Source: Primulina eburnea (taxonomy: Eukaryota > Streptophyta > Magnoliopsida > Lamiales > Gesneriaceae). From it: a stretch of 64,000 nucleotides of DNA. The notes beneath the pieces are model-generated. The model ran no database searches. It had not been told where the DNA came from and saw only the letters and a list, made by a program, of their open reading frames with translations. A program made the position numbers and the translations under genes. The stretch covers positions 1 through 64,000 of the forward strand of contig NW_027331399.1 of NCBI RefSeq assembly GCF_022965805.1, read 5' to 3'. This document shows positions 33,560 to 44,090 of this stretch, piece by piece; position 1 is the first letter of the stretch; each line of letters begins with the position of its first letter.

Positions 33560-34753
33560 ATGTCTTCGATTCGCAATCCGTTATCTGCTATACTCGAAAA
33601 ACACATATTAACCAGACCTAATTACCTCACTTGGCTAAGAAATCTGAAAATCGTCCTGAATTCGGAAAGGATTGCAGATACACTGACTGAGCTGCCCCTA
33701 TTGAGGCTCCGACTAGCTGCACTCCTGAGGAATTGCAGACTTACAAGGATTTGTGTGACCATGACTTGAAAGTCATGTGTTATATGCAGGCTTTTATGAA
33801 TGATGAGCTGCAGAGGTGTTTTGAGGATGCAAAGAATGCTGCTGACATTCATTTGCATCTCAAGGAGCTCTTTGGTGAGCAGACTCGAACTCTTAGGCAT
33901 GCTACCATCAAGGAGCTGATCACTTTACCCATGCGAGATGGGGCCTCGGTCCATGAGCATGGCGTGAAGTTGATTGGGCTCGTGGACAAGCTCGTTGGCA
34001 TGGATCTGATGCTGCCTTCGGAGTTGACCACCGACGTGTTGCTCTTGTCACTGCCTAGCTCGTTCGATCCTTTTGTGGTGAATTTCAATATGAACAAAAT
34101 GGAGCCGACCCTTGAGGAGTTGGTAAACATGCTTGTTACCTTTGAGTCCACCATCAAGAAAGAGAAGCCGGTTCTTTATGTGGGTTCGTCATCTGGGATG
34201 AAGATTGATCCACGTGGGAAGGGAAAGAAGCGTTCTTTCCAACGTCCCCAGAAGAATGTGCCCTTGAAGAGGCCATATCTGATTCCCGCTGTGGCAGCCA
34301 CACCAGTTAAGGCTGACAAGACTGTTGACATCTGTCATCACTGCAAGAAACCTGGACATTGGAGGCGTAACTGCAGGGAATATCTTGCCCAGAAGAGTTC
34401 TGGAAATGGTATGTTCTATATTGAAGTAAAAATTTCAATTAACTCTACTTCTTGGGTATTGGATACCGGCTGTGGCTCACATCTCTGCAATGATTTGCAG
34501 GTTATGGGAAGAAGTAGAAAGTTTAGGGAAGGTGAGAACCTTCTTGAGGATGGGCAATGGAGCAAGAGTTGCTGCCAAGGCCATAGGAGATGTTTACTTG
34601 CTTTTGAACACTGATTTTAAGTTAATTTTGAGAGATGTTTTGTTTGTACCAGATTTAATGAAAAACATTATTTCCATTTATATGCTTGATGAAGATGGAT
34701 TTTCTTGTTTATTTAGCAAAGGTGTTTGCAACATTTACAAGAATGAATGTTAA
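33560..34753 (+). pseudogene. R5 gag and protease
   Basis: The start at ATG 33560 (MSSIRNPLSAIL) is followed by NYLTWLRNLKIVLNSE, a copia gag hallmark. A one-base loss near 33690 shifts to the frame with DLKVMCYMQAFMNDELQ and MRDGASVHEHGVKLI. The knuckle CHHCKKPGHWRRNC is canonical CX2CX4HX4C. Protease has WVLDTGCGSHLCN, then a further shift near 34480 into a frame with MGNGARVAAKAIGDVYL and VPDLMKNIISIYMLDEDG. A TAA at 34751-34753 ends the open stretch; the same frame continues to integrase. Confidence 0.87.
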
Positions 34754-35575
34754 GTTGGTACTGGAGAACTTGAAAATGATCTCTACACCTTAAAATTGAA
34801 AGAAATTCCACTAAAAAATGTCCAAGCAATAACAACAACAAACAAGCGAAAACAAGATACTCTAAATTCAACACAATTGTGGCATGCTCGATTGGGACAT
34901 ATTTCCCTAGGAAGGATGAAAAAGCTAGTGGGAGTGTGCATGTTTGATATGTCTGATATTAATGCTCTCACGACTTGTGAATCCTGTCTAAAAGGAAAGA
35001 TGACCAAAATCCCCTTTAAGGGCCATGTGGAGCCAGCCAAAGGGTTATTGGATTTGATCCATACCGATGTGTGCGGTTCGCTTAGCATCACCATTAAGCA
35101 TGAACATGCCTACTCCACCGATGACTTTTCGAGGTATGGGTATGTGTATTTGATGAAATACAAGTCTGAAGCCTTTGAAAAGTTCAAAGAACTCAAAAGT
35201 TAAGTAGAAAAACAGTTGGGACGAAGCATCAAGACACTTCGATCGGATCGAGGTGGTGAGTACTTGAGTGCCGAGTTCCAAGAGTATCTTAGGGAGAATG
35301 GGATTCTCTCGCAACGGACTCCGCCCGCTACACAGCAGTTGAATGGTGTTTCGGAGTGTCATAACCAGACTTTGATAGACATGGTTTGGTCTATGATTGG
35401 GTTCACGGAGTTGCTGTCATCCTTTTGGGGATATGCGCTTGAGACAACGGCACTGTTGTTGAACAATGTCCATTCAAAGGCATTTGACAAGACACCATAT
35501 GAGATATTGATGGGTAAGCCTCCCAAATATTCTTATCTTAGAATATGAGGATGCCCTGCTTATGTGAAGTAGGTA
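34754..35575 (+). pseudogene. R5 integrase
   Basis: Pre-integrase zinc region: LWHARLGHISLGRMKKL, then CESCLKGKMTK. Core: Asp in LIHTDVCGSL, Asp in RSDRGGEYLSAEF, Glu in GVSECHNQTLIDM. In-frame stops at 35201-35203 (TAA), 35546-35548 (TGA) and shortly before 35576 (TAG) break it. NNVHSKAFDKTPYEILMG is the usual copia integrase C-terminal block. It would join cDNA to host DNA. Confidence 0.87.
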
Positions 35576-36921
35576 GTGGGAGATAAATTGGATAGTCGAT
35601 CCATTTTATGTTACTTTGTGGGTTATCCAAGGAATTCAGTTGCATCCTATTTCTGTCATCCCCAAGAAACAAAAGTGTTTTTTTCTAGGAATACGACCTT
35701 TTTGGAAAAAGAATTTCTATTGGATAGAAAAGGGGAGATAATAGAACTCGAAGAGGTTCGAGAGACACCCACAATTGTAGAACCCATACCCGAAGACCCA
35801 AGAGAGGAGATACAAGCTCCTAGAAGATCCGAGAGAGTCTCGAGACCACCTATGAGGTATGGTCTGCTTCTTGAAGAGGGCCATGATAAACCTAACCATG
35901 GATGTGATCCAAGGACCTTCAAGGAAGCGTTATCTGATGCTGATTCATCCAAGTGGCTCGAAGCAATGGAATCTGAGATGAATTCCATGCATTCGAACCA
36001 AGTGTGGAATCTCATGGATCCACCTGAAGGAATTGTTCCCATAGGGTGTAAATGGATTTACATGAGGAAACTTGGGGCGGATGGGAAGGTATTGACCTTC
36101 AAAGCGCGATTGGTGGCAAAAGGATATACTCAAAGTCAAGGAGTTGACTTTGAGGAAACCTTTCTCCAGTTGCAATGTTCAAGTCCATAAGGATATTGAT
36201 AGCCATAGCTGCATGGTATGACTATGAGATATGGCAGATGGATGTCAAGACAGCCTTTTTTAATGGGTATATTAAGGAAGAGATTTACATGTCTCAACCG
36301 GAAGGGTTTACATCTGTCGGAAGTGAGAATATGGTATACAAACTTTAGAGATCTATTTATGGTCTAAAACAGGCATCTAGGAGTTGGAACCTCAGATTCG
36401 ACAGTACAATCAAATAGTTTTGTTTTACTAAGAATCCTGTGGAACCCTGTGTATATAAGAAGGTCAGTGGGAGTGCTGTGACATTCCTGTTGCTTTATGT
36501 TGATGACATTCTACTCATTGGGAATGATGTAGGAATGTTGCAATCAACTAAAATATGGTTAGCAAGTAAGTTCTCGATGCAGGACTTGGGTGAAGCATCT
36601 TTTGTATTGGGAATACTGATCTATAGAGATAGATCAAGAAGATTTCTTGGTCTCACCCAGTCCACATACATTTATACCATCGTGAAACGGTTCTCGATGG
36701 ATGATTCCAAGAGAGGACATCTACCAATGTGTCATGGCGTGTCCCTATCCAAGTCTATGTCTCCCAAGACTGATGCAGAGATAGCAGCGATGACAAGCAT
36801 TCCTTATGCATCTGCGATTGGTAGCATCATGTATGGGATGATATCTACACGTCCTGACGTGGCTTTCGCACTAAGTGTAGTGAGTAATCTAACCCTGGTC
36901 TTCCACATTGGAAAGCTGTGA
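35576..36921 (+). pseudogene. R5 reverse transcriptase
   Basis: It opens with a linker (MGDKLDSRSILCYFVGYP, a proline- and acid-rich spacer, SRPPMRYGLL). RT proper starts near DPRTFKEALSDADSSKWLEA, then GCKWIYMRKLGADGKV and FKARLVAKGYTQSQGVDFEE. The frame shifts near 36165. The new frame has WQMDVKTAFFNGYI, a TAG in the SIYGLKQASRSW region, and the active site LLYVDDILLIGNDVG (YVDD). It ends with YASAIGSIMYGMISTRPDVA and a further shift near 36885. Confidence 0.88.
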
Positions 36922-37475
36922 AAGACATCCTCAAGTATTTGAGTAGGACAAATAAATTGTTCTTGGTTTATGGGGGTGGAGAACTGAAATTGGAAGGCTA
37001 TACCGACTCTAGCTTCCAAAACGATATCGATGACTCGAAATCAACCTCTGGATTCATATTCATGCTCGATGGTGCTGCTGTCTCTTGGAACAGTTCCAAA
37101 CAAGACAGTACAGCGGATTCTGCCACTGAGGCAGAATATATTGTTGCATCAACTGCAGCAAAGGAGGCTGTTTGGATAAGGAATTTTGTCCAAGAGTTGG
37201 GCGTCATTTCCAATAGAGTTGCTCCTGTCCCGGTGTTTTGTGACAACACGGGAGCCATTGCTCAAGCAAAGGAGCCAAGGTCTCATCAGAAGTCCAAACA
37301 TGTATTGATAAAGTACCACATCCTCTGAGAGATTGTGGAAAGAGGAGATGTCTCGATTGACAAAGTCGGCTCCGCAGATAATGTTGCTGATCCGCTAACT
37401 AAGCCTTTACCTGGACCATTATTCGAGAAGCATCGCGAATTGATGGATTTGGAGCATATGGGTAGTTGGCTCTAG
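36918..37475 (+). pseudogene. R5 RNase H
   Basis: The frame carries DILKYLSRTNKLFLVYGG and the RNase H acidic residues in GYTDSSFQND, ATEAEYIVAS and FCDNTGAIAQAKEP. A TGA at 37326-37328 interrupts it; the frame continues through IVERGDVSIDKVGSADNVA and DPLTKPLPGP to a TAG at 37473-37475. The gene order with RNase H last is standard for copia. Confidence 0.88.
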
Positions 37476-37477
37476 TG

Positions 37478-37489
37478 CAAGTGGGAGAT
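37478..37489 (+). promoter_or_regulatory. R5 polypurine tract
   Basis: GCAAGTGGGAGA lies directly before the TGTTAGAG start of the 3' LTR. Confidence 0.8.
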
Positions 37490-38910
37490 TGTTAGAGTAG
37501 GTGCACGTCGAGCCAAGTGTTGGCCGAGTGTTCACAATGAAACTCTATGTATAAACAGTCTTTATTTTAATAATATTTGAAATTATTGTCTTGGCACTAC
37601 TTTATCTGTATACCCATGCTAGTTGCATAGATAAAGTCCTTGAATATACAAATAGTAGAAAGAATATGAGATGCTCATATGATCAGTATCATGAAACTCA
37701 TATTTGCAATACTGTATATTCTAAATAGTTTCTAGTCGATTCAGCCGCCGCTAAGAAGGATATAGGCCGCTCGAGTTTGAGACTAGTATCTGCGATGTGA
37801 GTACCATGTTTCATTGGTAGGGGACATTGTGATGTCCGAGCATGCAGATAGGTGCTCCTTGTAGAGTGCACTGAACAACCCTCCAAAAAGACTTTCCAAA
37901 AGTGGTTCTCACTTATCGAGTGGAAACGTCCTAGTTTATGGTTGTACACCATTAGTCCTTATGACCCGGGACAACATTGAGACTCTAGGTGCTAGCATTA
38001 CACTTTGACTTGTTTACCGAGTCTCATGGAGTTATCAGGTGGCAAGGTTGGGTGATTTGTCGAAACATATAGGAGTCGATGCATTGTAGTCGGGGATTCC
38101 CCGCTTACCTTCGGGTATGGATATCCTATGTGATCTCATGTGTATGTAGTTTGAAATCTCTGATCAGAGTATGGTGGTAATTAAAAAAGGGGTTTCTTAG
38201 ATTACACCATCGATGCAACTACGACATGACAAATAGTATCGATTGATTGACAACTCTCGATATACCAATGGTTGTCGAATCAGTCGGGATATATTTTGAA
38301 TGGACCGTACTGTACGCTAACCATAATTGAATGGTTCTTGCAGGCACTATCATTCGATACCTAGGGAATCATGTAAGCGATGCTGCTAGGCATTTAACAT
38401 GATTGGTTGGGTACTATCAGACTTGAGTTCTGACGTTAAAAATTGCTTAGCATGCAAAAAGTGACTAACTTTTTACAACACCAAGAAAATTTATTCTCTT
38501 CCCTTGCTTGAAGCACTTGGCCGAAATATTGCTTGCACATTCCCTTCAATTTTGTCTACTTCAATTGTTGAGGAAAACACTCTCTTCTCAAAAGAAAAAT
38601 CCTTTTATTCTTCTAGGGCAAAATAAGAGGGGATCTACCTAGTTGGTGGTAGGCTTAATTTTGAACAAAGACTGTTCACAAGGAGGCTTGTAGATTGTCA
38701 TCCTTGAAGAGCTTAGTTGTTTATCAACTAAGTTTGAGCCAAACATCAATCTCAAGAGATTGATTGGTATATTTTTCTTAACACCCTATGTATGACATAT
38801 TGTGTTTTGTATTTGCTACACATCTTAGTAAAGGTGCTCGATTTTTCTTCTTGAAAAATAATTTTTGAACTTTCGTTGCGTATTCGAACACCTTAATTGA
38901 TCCTCTTTCA
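37490..38910 (+). repeat. R5 3' LTR (with internal deletion)
   Basis: 1421 bp, TGTTAGAGTAGG to CCTCTTTCA. At about 38437 it lacks the 384 bp present at 30918-31300 of the 5' copy. Elsewhere the two are near identical. Confidence 0.9.
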
Positions 38911-39481
38911 GGGAGAGTGAGCAGATTTGGGTTTGGACAGTTTCATGCAGACAATAAAGTTAGTGGGAAGGATTCGAGACAGGATGAAGACTGCATAGAG
39001 CCATCAGAAGAGTTATGCAGATCAGAGGTGGCGAGACCTTGAGTTCGTAGTACGGGATCATGTCTTCGTGAAGGTCGCACCGATGAAGGGTGTGATGAGG
39101 TTCAGGAAGAAGGGCAAGCTTAGCCCTAGATTCATCGGGCCATTCGAGATCCTAGAGAGAGTTGCCACACTTGCATACAAAGTTGTATTACCGCCGAATC
39201 TTACGGAAGTTCATAATGTGTTCCACGTCTCCATGCTGCGGAAGTACATGTCGAATCCTTCGCATGTGCTGAACTATGAGCCAATTCAGCTGACACCGCA
39301 CCTGTGTTTCGAGAAGAGACCCACACAGTTACTAGACAGGCAGGAGAAGAGGCTCCGGAACATAGTGATACATATGGTCAAGGTCAAGTGGCTGAATCAT
39401 TACGAGGAGGAGGCTACTTGGGAGACTGAGACCGAGACCGAGATGAGGAGTCGCTACCAAGAGTTATTCGCAACAGTATAA
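38911..39481 (+). pseudogene. R6 integrase C-terminal part with chromodomain
   Basis: The first bases encode a degraded helix (RIRDRMKT), with a TAG near 38996. From about 39060 the frame is open: HVFVKVAPMKGVMRF, KLSPRFIGPFEILERV, VHNVFHVSMLRKYMSN and the chromodomain-like VKVKWLNHYEEEATWETET, ending RYQELFATV at a TAA. It is close to the R9 segment at 63600-64000, so R6 and R9 belong to related Del/Tekay-type families. The catalytic core is missing, being on the far side of R5. Confidence 0.87.
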
Positions 39482-39504
39482 ATTTTGAGGACGGAATTTT
39501 ATTT

Positions 39505-39517
39505 AAGGGAGGAGAGT
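39505..39517 (+). promoter_or_regulatory. R6 polypurine tract
   Basis: AAGGGAGGAGAGT directly precedes TGTAATGTCC. Confidence 0.85.
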
Positions 39518-41360
39518 TGTAATGTCCAGGAATTTAATTCACGTAACCTGAATGCATTCAATCTAGGATGTTATTTAAATTATATGTTTAATCATTTTTA
39601 TGCATAATTATTGCATGGTAGGATTTATTTCATGGTATTTTAAAAGTTCATGCATTAGGGTTTCTAGACTCATTTCGCGCTCGAACGAGGAACGAAGACC
39701 GGTGAATTATCAGGAAAATTAATTTCATTACATGATTAAATCTTATTAATTAATATAAGATGTTTTTAATGTATTTTTCAAGAAATGGGCTGTGTTGTAT
39801 ATATTTACCCGCCATAGCATATTTTTAAGCGAATATTTTCAAAAACATACCAAAATGGAATATTTTTCGGGTTCGTGTAATATTTTCAAAAACTTACCAA
39901 AATGGAATATTTTTCGGGTGTGTGATTGGACTTGATGAGTTTATTTTTGAGCTTATTGGGCTCAAAACTCTTTTAATATCTTTTAAAAAAAAGTTAGGGC
40001 CCATTAGCATAATTTTTATCTATTTACTAATACCTAAATACTCCCTAAACCTAAACCTAAACCTAAACCTAATCCCCCACCAGCCGACTCCCCCTCCACT
40101 TAGCAATATTCTCTAGGTTTCAGCACCTCCATAGCAGCAAGCTTCGGCCAAACTCTTCTCTTGAAAGAAAAATCCACCCGGCAATTTCCCGACGCTCGTT
40201 CTTCGATCTTCTTGCGTATAATTCGTCAATGCACGCTTGTATTCTCATTTTATAATCATACACGTCATTAGCATGCTGTGATATATGTATTTGTATGGAA
40301 ACGTCATGATCTACTTCATACTTGCATGATCGAATAGTTTTGACATAAAAACCATTGCATTGCTTGCTTCCAACTCACGTTTTTTTGTATTGTCGTGCAA
40401 GGGGCTATGGATTTTGGTTGTTAAGGGTCTGAGCATGGTGACAAGATGGTGTTTTGGGGTTAGAGTTTTTTCTGTTTGCTGCAAATTGAAGGGCCGAGAG
40501 GTGAGTGTGTGTCTAAGGGGTTCGTTTGATAGGGCTTGGGGGAGAGACCGATCCGGTTGTGTAAGAGCCATCCCTAGCCCCAAACAAGACCCTGGTGGGT
40601 CGAGGTTATGGTTCTATATGGCTGGACACGGCTGGATCTTGTCTTTAATCCAATCGATCGAGGAGTAGGCTCGGCCGCAACTAGGTGCTTGGAGTGTTCT
40701 ACAGTTGTTCAAAGGTTTGGGCATGTGAGGGGCTGCAAGTCTCGATTATTTGGGACCAGTAGGGTCTGGCCTTGGCCTTAGGTGGCCTGGTTTAGGGTTG
40801 GTTCAATCAGGTAGAGCCTAGGGTTGGTAACTAGCGTGATTGGTGGACTAAGGCTTTCGGGTAGCACATGCTGGAAATTACAGCAGCCTTCTGTCCTTTA
40901 TTTTGAACATTTAAGGGTTTGGATTTAGGACCTTTAAGATGTTATAAGTTGTGGTAAAAAGTTGGGAGAAATTTGGTTAAGTTTCGATTCGATTCGGGTT
41001 AAAATTGGGAGTCCGGTCTAAGTTTTAAAACAAATCGGTTAAGTTTTGAAACAAGCTCGAGTTTATGTCTAATAAATATTTTTAATTATGTTTTGGGATA
41101 TTTTAAAGAGTTTGGTAAGCTTCGGGTCAAAACTTTGAGGTCCAGAGTAAAAAGTTAATTTTGGGTTTCCCGGGGCAAAGTGGTCATTTTGCACCCGAGA
41201 TGATATTTTAGTCATGTAAACGCCCTGAAAATTTTTTATTATGTTTAAAATGTTTATGCATTATGTTTATGATTTTTACGTAATTACGAAAATACGGTGA
41301 ATGCTTGGTTTTAAGAGAAAATTTACGTATATGCATGTTTTTATTAAATGATATCAATGA
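39518..41360 (+). repeat. R6 3' LTR, first part
   Basis: 1843 bp up to the R7 target site (AATGA, 41356-41360). It contains AT-rich sequence, a (CCTAAA)n run at 40044-40072 and a later G-rich stretch with no convincing gene. A frame at 40360-40668 has no recognisable domain. Confidence 0.85.
40044..40072 (+). repeat. (CCTAAA)n short tandem repeat
   Basis: Almost five copies of the hexamer CCTAAA. The usual plant telomere repeat is the heptamer CCCTAAA, so this is telomere-like but not canonical. Confidence 0.95.
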
Positions 41361-41510
41361 TGTAAGGCCCGAGAATTTGATTATCATAATCAGAATTGTT
41401 TTGTTGATAATTAAGATGATTATAGGTGCATTGTATCGGACCGGAAGAGACGAGAAAATAAACAAAGTGGAGTAAAGGACAAACGGCAGCGCACATGCGC
41501 GAAGAAATAC

Positions 41511-41553
41511 GCGCAGATGCGCGAGGGGTCCAGAAGCCCTCGCGCATCTGCGC
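41511..41553. repeat. Perfect 17-bp inverted repeat in R7 5' LTR
   Basis: Arm 41511-41527 (GCGCAGATGCGCGAGGG), 9-base loop, arm 41537-41553 as its exact reverse complement. The 3' LTR lacks the first arm's GCGAGGG extension here and reads GCAACCCCTCGCGC instead. Confidence 0.92.
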
Positions 41554-41620
41554 GAGATAAGGCACGCATATGCGCGACATTTCCAGAAACATTGGCGCAC
41601 ATTCGCGAATAGATACATGA

Positions 41621-41708
41621 ATATGCGCGACACGTCCAAAATCTTTGGCGCATATGCGCGAGATGAAGCGCGCATATGCGCCAAAGATTCTGGACGTGTC
41701 GCGCATAT
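41621..41708. repeat. 40-bp inverted repeat in R7 5' LTR
   Basis: Arm 41621-41660 and arm 41669-41708 are reverse complements with one mismatch, around an 8-base loop (AGATGAAG). The right arm belongs to a 68-bp segment absent from the 3' LTR (compare 47582-47603). Confidence 0.93.
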
Positions 41709-42507
41709 GCGCGTATCTACTCGGCATGTGCGCAAGCACGCATATGCGTGAGGTGTTGGAATAGACATTGTCGAGATAGTATGTCTCGCGCATATGCGCT
41801 AGTTGAGGACGCGCAGATGCGCGAGAAATCCAGCATGCACACTTAGTTGACACATGGCTTGGACCTATATAATGTACAAAATCTTCATTCTTCATGCTAT
41901 CAGAGTACACCTAAAGAAGGAAACTCAGAAGAAGCTCTTCAATCCATTTTATCTTAGAAATAAGATTTTGAAGAATTCTACCAACCGAATTTGAATCCGA
42001 CTTTAGATTCTTGTTTCTCTCATCACTAGCTACAAGAAGATGTAAGTATCTTTAAATTTCAGCATGTTCTGAAGTGTAGATTTTGGGGAAAGCTTGATAT
42101 GATAAAGATTATGTGTGCATATGATTGTAGTGATTATAGATTTGAAACCGGATCGAAGAAATGATGTCGTATGCGTGTACTACAATTTTCAGCATGTATT
42201 ATGATTAAAAATATGCGGATTTTCAGAGTGTGGAAATGTTTAGGAGATTGATTATGAGTTGTGACTCAGTATCGATTGTTGTTGAATTGATCGGTATCGA
42301 GAAACTACGCCGTTACGCCGTCAAATTGTATCGAGATTGATTATTGATTCGTACATGTATTGGTTGAATTGAATGTTAACCTTGTATCTATTGAACATTG
42401 CCATTTCAGATTCATCGTGCCTCACTTCGACATCGAGACCACTACATCGACAAAGGTTTAACAACGAAAGGTATAATTCATGTTTTGTTTTGGGAAGACA
42501 CAACTCA

Positions 42508-42664
42508 AACCGATTCTGGATCAGAGGTATATGATCAGAACCGATTGATTTACAACATGTATTCACAAAGACTGAATCAGAACCGATTCTGGATCAGAGG
42601 TATATGATCAGAGGAGGGCTGAGACAGATTATATAGATTGTGTATTAATCTGTTTGATATTCAG
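42508..42664 (+). other. R7 residual leader with 31-bp direct repeat
   Basis: AACCGATTCTGGATCAGAGG and the following 11 bases occur at 42508-42538 and again at 42581-42611. The duplication sits at the edge where the rest of the 5' LTR and the primer site are missing. Confidence 0.85.
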
Positions 42665-44090
42665 ATATGCCGCCCGACGAGTACCGCAACCAGCAGAAGG
42701 TCGTCCACTAGAACAGAGCTGTACATCCAGTGATCCGATGGACGTGACTGCTACACCGATGGAGACTTTGCTTAAACGGTTTCAGTCTTTCCGACCTCCG
42801 ACATTGAAAGGCACAAAAAATGCAGTTGAGTGTGAAAGTTGGCTAGAGGATATCGAGATGCTATTCGAATCCCTTGAGTACACTGATGACCGACGAGTGA
42901 AATTAGTTGGGCACCAACTGCAAGATGTGGCCAAGAACTGCTGGATTACTATGAAGAGAGCATTGGAGCACCGTGGCACACAGATTACTTGGAAGATGTT
43001 CAAGACTGAGTTCTATCAGCGATTCTTTCCGGTGTCATACCGAAAAGATAAGGGTGCCGAGTTCGCCAATTTGAGGCACGGACAACTGAACATCGATGAG
43101 TATGTTGCCAAGTTTTCGTCATTGCTCAGATTTGCTCCTCATGTTGCCGAGAATGAAGAGACCGTTGCGGATCAGTTTATAAATGGCTTGAATCCAGACA
43201 TCTTTACTTTGGTAAATACCGGTAGGCCCAACAACTTTACTGATGCGCTGAACCGAGCCAAGGGAGCGGAAGCTGGACTATTGAGACAACGAAGCATTCC
43301 TTATATCGCTCCGACTCCTAGACCGCCACTACCTTCAGTTCAACCCCCTCCTCGATTTGAGAGCGGTTGTAGTAGCAGTGGAAGAAAAGATCAGTTGAAA
43401 GCGAAGGGTAAACCGTTCAAGAGATCGGGGAGCAGTTCGTCGAGCTCCAGTGGGTCACGACAGAGAGGTCCTGGCCTGAGTACAGGGTATACAGGTATGT
43501 ATTGCAGTTCTTGTGGAGGTAGGCATGCCACCGAGCAGTGTCAAGGTGTGATGGGCAGATGTAACATATGTAGGCAACAGGGGCATTTCGCCAAAGTCTG
43601 TCCACAGAGGAGTTCACAGAGATCTCAGGGTGCAGGGTCTTCTGCATCAGTAGCTCAGCCTGAGAGACAAGCTTCATCTGTCCATTCCTTCCAGCCAACC
43701 TCTACACTGACTCAGCCTCGAGCTAGAGGTAGTCAAATAGTGAGCCAGCCTCCCAGACAGCAGGCTCTGGTGTTTGCATTGACAGAGGAGCAAGCCCAAG
43801 ATGCACCGGACGATGTGATCGCAGGTAACTGTTTTCTTTGCGGTTATCCTGCCTATGCTTTGATAGACATAGGTGCATCTCATACATTCATGTCTGAGCG
43901 CTTTGCATTGTTGCATGCTTTGCCTGTCGAGTCCTTAGCTACTGTAGTGTCTATTTCTTCTCCGTTGGGAAGTGGCTTGATATCTGTGACTTCAGTTAGA
44001 CATTGTATACTACAGTTTGAAGGTCATGAGATGGATTTAGATTGTATTGTACTTGGGATAGCTGATTTTAATTGTATTAGTTGGGATTGA
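42665..44090 (+). pseudogene. R7 gag and protease
   Basis: The ATG at 42665 (ATGCCGCCC) is one base out of frame with the gag body, pointing to a one-base loss just after the start. The open frame then carries METLLKRFQSFRPPTLKG, FYQRFFPVSYRKDKGAEF and FINGLNPDIFTLVNTGRP. Knuckles are CSSCGGRHATEQC and CNICRQQGHFAKVC. Here gag runs into protease without the amber codon seen in R2. The protease motif reads LIDIGASHTFM: the Thr of DTG is Ile, which should abolish activity. The frame is lost near 44085. Confidence 0.88.

Larger units (their letters stand above)
30390..38910 (+). mobile_element. R5: Ty1/copia retrotransposon
   Basis: An element with a 5' LTR missing its first 422 bp (lost to the R3 insertion), a tRNA-Met-type primer site, a long leader, gag, protease, integrase, RT, RNase H, a polypurine run and a 3' LTR (37490-38910). 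Integrase precedes RT, which is diagnostic of Ty1/copia. The coding region has several in-frame stops and at least three frameshifts, so it is inactive. The right flank is chromovirus integrase of R6 starting at 38911. The left flank and TSD are outside the window. Confidence 0.9.
41489..41825. repeat. Cluster of CGCGCATATGCGCG-type palindromes, R7 5' LTR
   Basis: About a dozen copies of a self-complementary word built on GCGCATATGCGC (variants GCGCAGATGCGC, GCGCACATGCGC), spaced about 20-35 bp. The matching region of the 3' LTR is 47423-47678. Extremely CpG-rich against AT-rich flanks. Confidence 0.93.
41361..42507 (+). repeat. R7 5' LTR (3' portion deleted)
   Basis: It aligns with 47296-48350 of the right LTR up to the word GAAGACACAACT, then jumps into leader sequence. 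It carries a 68-bp insertion and a second small palindromic change that the right LTR does not have (see the inverted repeats below). Confidence 0.88.

Noticed and set aside
40360..40668. 102-codon frame in the R6 LTR, a possible host gene
   Set aside because: No recognisable domain, no neighbouring exons, and it lies inside the LTR.
41489..41825. Array resembling a CRISPR (short palindromic repeats with 20-35-bp spacers)
   Set aside because: Repeats are only 12-14 bp and variable, spacing is irregular, the array is duplicated as part of an LTR, no cas genes are present, and the context is a plant retrotransposon.
41208..41910. Several long overlapping minus-strand frames over the R7 palindromes (and again near 47276-47763)
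   Set aside because: Palindromic, GC-rich repeats lack stops in many frames at once. The Arg/Ala/Cys-rich products repeat the palindrome and differ between the two LTRs.
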